Source: Lachnospiraceae bacterium
GTDB taxonomy: Bacteria; Bacillota_A; Clostridia; Lachnospirales; Lachnospiraceae
NCBI GenBank assembly: GCA_017614185.1
Contig: JAGACI010000137.1
Span: forward strand, 1 to 5,600
DNA length: 5,600 nucleotides
Reading direction: 5' to 3'
Shown: piece by piece, positions 1 through 5,600 of the stretch
Layout: each line of letters opens with the position of its first letter
Numbering within the stretch: the stretch's first letter is position 1
Notes under the pieces: generated by a model
The model's input: the letters and a program-made list of their open reading frames with translations, nothing else
What the model was told of the DNA's origin: nothing
Databases searched by the model: none
Position numbers and translations under genes: made by a program

Positions 1-183
1 CTTATATTTGGAATTCTTCTAGGCGGATTATTACAAAGCCTTCTTGGCAAAGCATATGAGAATTATAAAGACAAAACGGCTGTTAGAATCGCAGACCTTG
101 TGATTCAGATGGCCATACTTGTGTGCAGTATAACAATGTTAATGAGTGGGACATATAATCCCTTCATCTATTTTCAGTTTTAG
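1..183 (+). CDS. MBOAT family O-acyltransferase, C-terminal end (partial)
   Basis: Frame 1 is open from the window edge to a TAG at 181-183, giving 60 residues of the C-terminus; the start lies outside the window. The peptide is hydrophobic in two stretches, with a short charged segment (ENYKDKT) between them, and ends in YNPFIYFQF. An ending of the form NPFIYFxF is characteristic of AlgI/DltB-like membrane-bound O-acyltransferases in Firmicutes. In that family the MBOAT protein passes acetyl groups across the membrane to an extracytoplasmic SGNH partner, which modifies an exported polysaccharide. The gene immediately downstream is such a partner, 14 nt away on the same strand, so co-transcription is very likely. 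The catalytic His of the family lies upstream of the window and cannot be checked. The call therefore rests on the terminal motif and the context. Confidence 0.75.
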   Translation, partial: LIFGILLGGLLQSLLGKAYENYKDKTAVRIADLVIQMAILVCSITMLMSGTYNPFIYFQF

Positions 184-195
184 GGGAGGGAGGAG
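183..195 (+). promoter_or_regulatory. Extended purine-rich ribosome binding site of the AlgX-like gene
   Basis: A continuous G/A run begins within the upstream stop codon and contains several overlapping Shine-Dalgarno cores (GGGAGG, then AGGAG). It ends two bases before the ATG at 198. The core at 188-193 has a 4-nt gap to the start, and the one at 183-189 has 8 nt. It supports ATG 198 as the start and suggests efficient translation within the operon. Confidence 0.7.
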
Positions 196-197
196 AC

Positions 198-1742
198 ATG
201 AAGAAAAGCTTTTATGTAATTACAATAGCAATCTTTCTTGCAATCCTTGTTGTTCCCTCTCTGATTTGGGAAATCAAGCTTAAGACGGGAAGCAGGATTT
301 TTGAGACAGAACTTGGCGAGAACAGGCAGCTTGCACTCTGGCCCGATTATTACTCGGAAAGCTATATTTCTGAAGTTGAAACATATTATAATGACCACGC
401 ACCGTTCCGTTCGGTATTAATATATGCATACAGTGTCTGTGACAGTTCACTTGAGGGATTTTACAGAAAGAGAGTTCAGCCTTTAATGGTTAAACTATCC
501 GGTAAATCAGGTGATGGAAGCTATGGTAACCTTGCAGAGATGTATAATGCCGAGACAGCAGAAGATGTTGAAGAAGAGATTACGGAAGAAATTTCTGATG
601 AGCCCGTGGAAGAAGCAGTGGAAGAAGTCGAGGAAGATCCTTGTGCTCACGGTCATGACTTTGAAGCAATAGAGGTTGTAGAGCCCGATTATCAAAACTA
701 TGGCTACACTGTTTACAGATGCCGTAACTGTGGATTTACCGTTCGCAGGGACTTTACCGAGAAGCTTGTTGATGACACGTATCTTCCTGAAAATATAGCA
801 AACGGACAGGTTATCATCGGACGTAACGACTGGTTATTCTTCATAGGCAACGACAGCTTAAGCTACTATAAGGGAACCAACGTTATGGATGAGGCGGCTG
901 AAGCTGAGAAACTTGCTTCGTTACAGGAGATTAAGAATATCTGTGATGAGCTTGGCAAGACTGTTGTATTTGCCATCTGGCCTAACAAAGAGCAGGTTTA
1001 TCCTGAGTACATGCCGACATACAAGATTGAAAATGTTGTAAAGAGAGAGCAGGCGTTTAAGATTTACGTGGATAGCCACTCCGATGTCAACTTTATCTAT
1101 CCGATAGATGAATTAACCAGAGGAAAACTCTTCAGAGATACATACTATCCATATGATACCCACTGGAATTATTGGGGAGCTTATCTTGCAACGATGGCTT
1201 TGTATAAGTCTATGGGATTCCCTTATTCGGGTGAAGAAGACTGGGAAGTAACAAAGATTGAGAATGTTGCGAGAGGCCTTGTGGCGACAGGACTGCTGGA
1301 TCCGGCTGGGTTTACCGATGACTGTGATTACTTTGTTAATTACAGACCCGGTGTGGGACTTACATATTCTGATGGAGTCAAGGGGCTTATGAGTGGATAT
1401 ACACCTGTATACAGAGCTCAGTCCGCAAGCCCGATATTTGATGAAGAGATAGCGATAATCGGAGATTCGTTCAGAATATCGATGCTTGATTATATGGAAA
1501 AGGATTTCAGATTCATCACTGCGGTTCAAAGAGATAACATAAATGAAGCTGCGGATGATATCAGGGATTCGGATATAATTGTTGTATCTGCCGTAGAAAG
1601 ATTTGATCCAGATTTTTACAGGTCGCTTTCAAAACTTAAAGCAATACTTAAGCCGGAGGCGGCACCTGCCCCTGAGGCAAATGAAGAAGTTATTCCTGAG
1701 GTGGCCCCCGAACAAAATACAGAAGTCAATCCCGAAGGATAA
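198..1742 (+). CDS. Membrane-anchored AlgX/AlgJ-like SGNH (DHHW-type) polysaccharide O-acetylation protein
   Basis: The 514-residue protein has an N-terminal signal anchor (residues 4-23), so the rest is probably extracytoplasmic. The motif NDHAPFR (65-71) is typical of the N-terminal part of DHHW/AlgX-like proteins. The hydrolase-like domain runs from about 203 (VIIGRNDWLFF) to about 483. It carries D320-T-H322-W323 and G422-D423-S424, a plausible Asp/His/Ser catalytic triad with spacing similar to AlgX. The family moves acetyl groups, supplied by an MBOAT partner, onto exported glycans, and the preceding gene is such a partner. Two features are unusual. Residues 119-195 are an insertion with a very acidic stretch and a Cys/His motif, and residues 486-514 are a Pro/Glu-rich tail. 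The glycan substrate cannot be told from this sequence. The ATG at 198 is preceded by a strong RBS and starts the signal anchor directly. Confidence 0.85.
   Translation: MKKSFYVITIAIFLAILVVPSLIWEIKLKTGSRIFETELGENRQLALWPDYYSESYISEVETYYNDHAPFRSVLIYAYSVCDSSLEGFYRKRVQPLMVKLSGKSGDGSYGNLAEMYNAETAEDVEEEITEEISDEPVEEAVEEVEEDPCAHGHDFEAIEVVEPDYQNYGYTVYRCRNCGFTVRRDFTEKLVDDTYLPENIANGQVIIGRNDWLFFIGNDSLSYYKGTNVMDEAAEAEKLASLQEIKNICDELGKTVVFAIWPNKEQVYPEYMPTYKIENVVKREQAFKIYVDSHSDVNFIYPIDELTRGKLFRDTYYPYDTHWNYWGAYLATMALYKSMGFPYSGEEDWEVTKIENVARGLVATGLLDPAGFTDDCDYFVNYRPGVGLTYSDGVKGLMSGYTPVYRAQSASPIFDEEIAIIGDSFRISMLDYMEKDFRFITAVQRDNINEAADDIRDSDIIVVSAVERFDPDFYRSLSKLKAILKPEAAPAPEANEEVIPEVAPEQNTEVNPEG
552..782 (+). 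other. Acidic linker plus Cys/His putative zinc-ribbon insert within the AlgX-like protein
   Basis: This segment encodes residues 119-195 and lies between the N-terminal NDHAPFR motif and the SGNH core. Residues 119-147 contain 17 Asp/Glu out of 29, with repeating VEE units. Next come C149, H151, H153 and then C175-x-x-C178-G. Aromatic Tyr/Gly residues lie between the two metal-ligand-like pairs, and a DFTEKL segment follows. The C-x-H ... C-x-x-C-G pattern resembles small Cys/His modules found in surface proteins of Clostridia, and four ligands could bind one zinc ion. Metal binding is inference; only the residue pattern is observed. Confidence 0.5.
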
Positions 1743-1784
1743 AAAAAGACGACAGTCAAATTTCTTGGCTGTCGTCTTATTATT
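1741..1784. terminator. Bidirectional intrinsic terminator between the convergent acetylation operon and purA
   Basis: The arms at 1746-1757 and 1767-1778 form a 12-bp stem with one G-T wobble and a 9-nt loop. On the minus strand the stem runs straight into seven T (complement of the A run at 1741-1747, the innermost two of which are paired), a strong terminator for purA. On the plus strand the tail is the weaker TTATTATTTTAT. The hairpin starts 4 nt after the stop of the AlgX-like gene and lies 6 nt beyond the purA stop, so one structure serves both genes. Confidence 0.85.
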
Positions 1785-3059
1785 TTATCTGATAATAATT
1801 GCGTCTCTTTCTGCGCCTACTGAAACGTATGTAACAGGGCAGTTAACTTCCTTCTCGATGAAGGTGATGTAATCTTTTGCTTCCTTGGGAAGGTCATCCC
1901 ACTTTGTAATCTTTGAGATGTCACATTTCCATCCGTCGAAGTACTTGATAACGGGCTTGGCATCGTCAAGCGCTGCAGGGAAGGGGAAGTCATCGGTTTC
2001 TTTGCCGTTTACTTCGTACTTAACACATACCGGAATCTTATCCATGTAGCTTAATACATCGAGCTTTGTGATTGCGATTCCTGTTGCAGCCTGAACTTCG
2101 ATTCCGTATCTTGTAGCTACGATATCGAGAGCACCGACTCTTCTGGGACGGCCTGTCTTTGCACCGTACTCAGCACCTTCTTCTCTGAGCTTATCTGCTT
2201 CGGGTCCAAACATTTCCGAAACGAAAGGTCCTTCACCGACACATGTTGAGTAAGCTTTAACAACACCTAAAACCTCATCAATCTTAACTCCGGGGAAACC
2301 GGAACCGATGGGAGCGTAGCCTGCTGTCGTGTTTGAAGAAGTTGTATAAGGATGAATACCATAGTCCAAATCTCTGAGTGAACCAAGCTGTGCTTCGAAG
2401 AGAATCTTCTTGCCTGCCTTGGAAGCATTCTTAAGATATGAACCTGTATCACATACAAAAGGTTTAATCTTCTCGCAGTAGTCATTAACCCACTGATCAA
2501 GCATTTCCTCTGTATAAGGTTTAGCACCGTAAACCTTGGTAAGAATGAGGTTCTTCCATTCTGCAAGGTCTTTGATGTGCTCTTTTAATCTTTCGGGATA
2601 GAAGAGCTCGCCTGCAAGAATTGTTTTCTTCTGATATTTATCAGAGTAGAAGGGTGCGATACCCTGCTTGGTAGAACCAAACTTCTTGTCTTTAAGACGC
2701 ATCTCCTCGAGTTCGTCCAAATCTCTGTGCCAGGGCATAAGAAGTGAAGCTCTGTCGCTGATTTTAAGATTCTCGGGAGTGATTTTAACTCCTTTTTCCT
2801 CAACCTGTCCAATCTCTGTTAAGAGGTTCTGAGGATCGAGAGCAACTCCGTTTCCGAGAATATTAACGACTCCGTCTCTCAATATTCCGGAAGGAAGGAG
2901 GTGAAGAGCGAATTTGCCTTTGTCGTTGATTACGGTGTGTCCCGCATTGCCGCCGCCCTGATATCTTACAACGATATCAAAACTCTCGGTCAGCAAATCA
3001 ACCATTCGGCCTTTTCCTTCATCGCCCCAGTTGATGCCTACTACTGCGCAATTATTCAT
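1785..3059 (-). CDS. purA: Adenylosuccinate synthetase
   Basis: PurA joins IMP and aspartate using GTP to form adenylosuccinate, the first committed step from IMP to AMP, in the cytoplasm. The 424-residue product is close to the usual length of about 430. The N-terminal GTP/IMP loop WGDEGKGR (11-18) contains D13, and QGGGNAGHTV (34-43) contains H41; these are the two catalytic residues at the same numbers as in the E. coli enzyme. Further family segments are GSTKQGIAPFYSDK (128-141), TSSNTTAG (240-247), VGEGPF (274-279) and TGRPRRVGALD (302-312). Several of these differ from the textbook versions: FEAQLGS (221-227) replaces FEGAQG. I associate this form with Clostridia. The gene stands alone, convergent with the acetylation operon and divergent from the receptor gene. 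The start ATG (3057-3059) has GGAGG seven bases upstream. Confidence 0.96.
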   Translation of the reverse strand: MNNCAVVGINWGDEGKGRMVDLLTESFDIVVRYQGGGNAGHTVINDKGKFALHLLPSGILRDGVVNILGNGVALDPQNLLTEIGQVEEKGVKITPENLKISDRASLLMPWHRDLDELEEMRLKDKKFGSTKQGIAPFYSDKYQKKTILAGELFYPERLKEHIKDLAEWKNLILTKVYGAKPYTEEMLDQWVNDYCEKIKPFVCDTGSYLKNASKAGKKILFEAQLGSLRDLDYGIHPYTTSSNTTAGYAPIGSGFPGVKIDEVLGVVKAYSTCVGEGPFVSEMFGPEADKLREEGAEYGAKTGRPRRVGALDIVATRYGIEVQAATGIAITKLDVLSYMDKIPVCVKYEVNGKETDDFPFPAALDDAKPVIKYFDGWKCDISKITKWDDLPKEAKDYITFIEKEVNCPVTYVSVGAERDAIIIR

Positions 3060-3066
3060 ATTTTAG

Positions 3067-3071
3067 CCTCC
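3067..3071 (-). promoter_or_regulatory. purA ribosome binding site
   Basis: The minus strand reads GGAGG followed by a 7-nt spacer before the ATG at 3057-3059. This fixes the purA start. Confidence 0.85.
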
Positions 3072-3091
3072 GATTAGGTTTTTCCTGTTAA

Positions 3092-3120
3092 ATAATATCT
3101 CATAACCCCTTTTAATTCAA
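3092..3120 (-). promoter_or_regulatory. Candidate sigma-A promoter of purA
   Basis: On the minus strand, TTGAAT (-35, 3115-3120) and TATTAT (-10, 3092-3097) are separated by exactly 17 nt. Transcription would begin near 3085, giving a leader of only about 25 nt. There is no room for a purine riboswitch between this promoter and the start codon, and I recognised no PurR-box-like palindrome, though I could not search for one systematically. Confidence 0.6.
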
Positions 3121-3176
3121 GCCCAATATAAAGTGTTAGAAAATCAAAATGGAAACTAAAAAATGTCGGAAAAATA

Positions 3177-3205
3177 TTGATGTTTTAAGGTTAATGTTAT
3201 AAAAT
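3177..3205 (+). promoter_or_regulatory. Candidate sigma-A promoter of the chemoreceptor gene
   Basis: TTGATG (3177-3182) and TAAAAT (3200-3205) are separated by 17 nt, in a very AT-rich stretch. The start site would be near 3212, leaving a leader of about 37 nt. The spacing and -10 element fit the housekeeping sigma factor. I found no convincing flagellar sigma-D (TAAA - GCCGATAT type) promoter, which would have been an alternative for a chemotaxis gene. Confidence 0.55.
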
Positions 3206-3236
3206 TATATCACCTGTAAATTCGCAAAATAAATAT

Positions 3237-3241
3237 GGAGG
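3237..3241 (+). promoter_or_regulatory. Ribosome binding site of the chemoreceptor gene
   Basis: GGAGG lies 7 nt before the ATG at 3249. Two nearby ATGs, at 3235 and 3242, are in other frames; the RBS spacing and the long open frame select 3249. Confidence 0.8.
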
Positions 3242-3248
3242 ATGGAGA

Positions 3249-4724
3249 ATGGAAGACAACAATCTGCACAAAAATCTATTGAACAAATCCCGCAGGCTTC
3301 TGTTTTGGGGACATGTTGTAACCACTGTTTTCATTGTGATCGGACTGATTTCACAGGCAGCTGTAAGTGGATTGCCGGTTTACTACAGTGTAATTCCTTT
3401 GTTTGCCGCAATTCTTCTTTTGCTTTGTGCTATTGGCGTATATGTCAAGTTCAAGGGAACCTATACTTATCCCAGATTTGTAATATACGGATTCCTTGTT
3501 GTTTATGCTCTGATGCTGTTTTTCTCGGAGAAAAATACAACCTATCCTTATATTATTCCGTTGCTTGTCGGCATAGTTATTACTCTTGATATACAGACTG
3601 TAAAGATAACAACTTTTTCTTTCCTTATCATTAATATAATTAAGGTTGTAATGATGCTTGCTTCCAATCCGATGGAGGAAGTAATCGAGTATGTAATGAT
3701 TACACTTATCGTATGTATCCTTACAACAGTTTGTCTGGTAAGAGGCGTTATTATCCTTAGTGCATTCGTTACGGAATCGGTTGAGAATGCTACGGAAGGC
3801 TTCAGGAAGAATGAAGAAGTTACTAAGAAGATAAGAGAGGTTGCCGGAAGTGTTAAAGGAAAGATGGGAACAGTTGATGATTCCATCGCTAAGATTCTTG
3901 AAGCAACCGATAAGATGAATGCATCCTTAAGAGGCATTTCAAACGGTATCTCCGATAATGCAAGTGCCATTATGGAGCAGACAGAGCAGACCAACTCCAT
4001 CGCCCGGATTATAGATGATACAAATGAAAAGACAAGAAGCATTATAGAGGTAACCAACAGCGCTAATACAAGCGTCACAGCAGGAACAAGAGCTATGGAT
4101 GATCTTGGCAAACAGGTTGTTTCAGCTATGGAATCCGGACAGCTTATGAAGACCTCCGCAGAGAACCTTAAAGAGCGTTCCGAATCAGTACGTGAAATCA
4201 CCAACATGATTCTCAATATATCGGCCCAGACAAACCTGCTTGCACTCAATGCTTCAATTGAGGCTGCAAGAGCCGGTGAGGCCGGTAAGGGATTCGCGGT
4301 TGTTGCAGACGAGATAAGACAGCTTGCCGAGCAGACTAAATCGGCTACAGAGCAGATTACAGATATTCTTGATAAACTTGCAGTTGATGCAAACGATGTT
4401 GTGCTTAAGGTTGATGAGAGCGTTGCAATCTCCAACGCAGAGAAGGAGCTTGCGGATACGGCATCCGAACGCTTCAATGACATCAAGGAGAATGTTGAGA
4501 ACCTTCTTGACGGAACCAATGATATGTCCAAACTCATGAAGAACCTTGTCGATGCCAACAAGCTCATTGTTGATTCGGTTACAACACTTTCTGCAGGAAG
4601 TGAAGAGATTGCGGCAAGTACAAACGAAGTATCCGTAAGCAGTGAGGACAATGTTCAAATGGTAAGAGAGTTCTCACAGATTATGGATGAGATCAGTTTA
4701 GCACTTGACCAACTTAACGCGTGA
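3249..4724 (+). CDS. Methyl-accepting chemotaxis protein with a six-helix membrane domain
   Basis: The 491-residue protein has two parts. Residues 1-172 hold about six hydrophobic segments (roughly 18-40, 45-66, 75-92, 98-115, 118-138 and 147-172) with short loops, so there is no extracellular Cache or four-helix sensor domain. From about 173 on it is a long Ser/Thr/Glu/Asn-rich coiled coil typical of receptor signalling domains. The conserved hairpin tip covers residues 324-370, including [20 protein letters not shown], the site where CheA and CheW bind. AGSEEIAAS (449-457) fits a methylation site. No separate HAMP domain is evident between the last membrane helix and the coil. There is no C-terminal aromatic pentapeptide for CheR/CheB docking. 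The likely role is clustering with CheA/CheW at the membrane to control motility or another output; the ligand is unknown. The gene is monocistronic, with its own promoter and a downstream terminator. Confidence 0.93.
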   Translation: MEDNNLHKNLLNKSRRLLFWGHVVTTVFIVIGLISQAAVSGLPVYYSVIPLFAAILLLLCAIGVYVKFKGTYTYPRFVIYGFLVVYALMLFFSEKNTTYPYIIPLLVGIVITLDIQTVKITTFSFLIINIIKVVMMLASNPMEEVIEYVMITLIVCILTTVCLVRGVIILSAFVTESVENATEGFRKNEEVTKKIREVAGSVKGKMGTVDDSIAKILEATDKMNASLRGISNGISDNASAIMEQTEQTNSIARIIDDTNEKTRSIIEVTNSANTSVTAGTRAMDDLGKQVVSAMESGQLMKTSAENLKERSESVREITNMILNISAQTNLLALNASIEAARAGEAGKGFAVVADEIRQLAEQTKSATEQITDILDKLAVDANDVVLKVDESVAISNAEKELADTASERFNDIKENVENLLDGTNDMSKLMKNLVDANKLIVDSVTTLSAGSEEIAASTNEVSVSSEDNVQMVREFSQIMDEISLALDQLNA

Positions 4725-4733
4725 AAAAAGTGC

Positions 4734-4762
4734 TTGCAATTTTATTCGTGATAGTTTAATAT
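4734..4762 (+). promoter_or_regulatory. Candidate promoter upstream of the gdhA leader hairpin
   Basis: TTGCAA (4734-4739) and TAATAT (4757-4762) are separated by 17 nt. A run of six A lies just upstream (4724-4729) and could act as an UP-like element. Initiation would fall near 4768-4771, only a few bases before the hairpin that starts at 4774. Each hexamer matches its consensus at four of six positions, so this is a moderate call. It is the best-placed promoter for gdhA, because the 43 nt after the terminator's T run leave no room for a convincing one. Confidence 0.5.
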
Positions 4763-4766
4763 TTAA

Positions 4767-5600
<834 letters not shown>

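Noticed and set aside
1113..1529. A 138-codon minus-strand open frame opposite the AlgX-like gene
   Set aside because: It has no recognisable domain and covers the catalytic DxH and GDS region of the real gene; it is a shadow frame.
1603..1872. A plus-strand 89-codon frame running through the terminator into purA
   Set aside because: It overlaps the real gene's end in another frame, crosses the terminator hairpin and then reads antisense to purA. Its hydrophobic stretch comes from translating the hairpin and T-rich tail.
3121..3176. A flagellar sigma-D promoter for the chemoreceptor
   Set aside because: TAAA-like sequences occur, but no GCCGATAT-like -10 lies at the right distance. The sigma-A-type promoter at 3177-3205 is better.
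3548..4651. A 367-codon open frame on the minus strand opposite the chemoreceptor
   Set aside because: It is Ser/Leu/Ile-rich with no recognisable motif and lies wholly inside a confidently identified gene. It is explained by the biased codon use of the receptor coil read in reverse, and no good RBS or promoter was noticed for it.
4725..4745. A possible small hairpin right after the receptor stop codon (AAAAGTGC ... GCAATTTT)
   Set aside because: The loop would be only two bases and the stem has a mismatch. The sequence fits better as an A-tract followed by a -35 element.

Overview
The window looks like chromosomal DNA from an anaerobic, low-to-moderate-GC Firmicute, most likely a Lachnospiraceae-type clostridium (Butyrivibrio or Pseudobutyrivibrio relatives are plausible). 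The evidence is the strong AGGAGG-type ribosome binding sites, the U-tailed hairpin terminators, a PurA of the variant form I associate with Clostridia, and a glutamate dehydrogenase whose active-site lysines and aspartate match the Clostridium symbiosum enzyme with an offset of one. The genus call is inference from memory and not a search result.

Layout, left to right. (1) Bases 1-183 are the last 60 codons of an MBOAT (AlgI/DltB-like) membrane O-acyltransferase. After 14 nt follows a membrane-anchored AlgX/AlgJ-like SGNH (DHHW-type) protein at 198-1742. The pair is a typical module for O-acetylating an exported or cell-surface polysaccharide. (2) A 12-bp hairpin at 1746-1778 sits between this operon and the convergent purA (1785-3059, minus strand), and probably ends transcription from both sides. 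(3) The 189-bp region 3060-3248 is a divergent promoter region. It holds a good sigma-A-type promoter for purA (minus) and one for the next gene (plus). (4) 3249-4724 encodes a methyl-accepting chemotaxis-type receptor with six predicted membrane segments and no obvious HAMP or extracellular sensor domain. (5) The 144-bp gap 4725-4868 contains a candidate promoter, then a long imperfect hairpin with a 7-T tail, then a strong RBS. (6) 4869 to the window end is the first 244 codons of gdhA, an NADP-type hexameric glutamate dehydrogenase.

The genes do not form one pathway. They are one surface-polysaccharide operon, one purine-synthesis gene, one signalling receptor and one ammonium-assimilation gene, each with its own transcription signals. 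I see no mobile element, CRISPR array, tRNA or rRNA.

I do not see a clear undescribed system. The most interesting items are the acidic segment plus Cys/His mini-domain inserted in the AlgX-like protein, and the order promoter - terminator hairpin - gdhA, which raises the possibility of attenuation or a short leader RNA.
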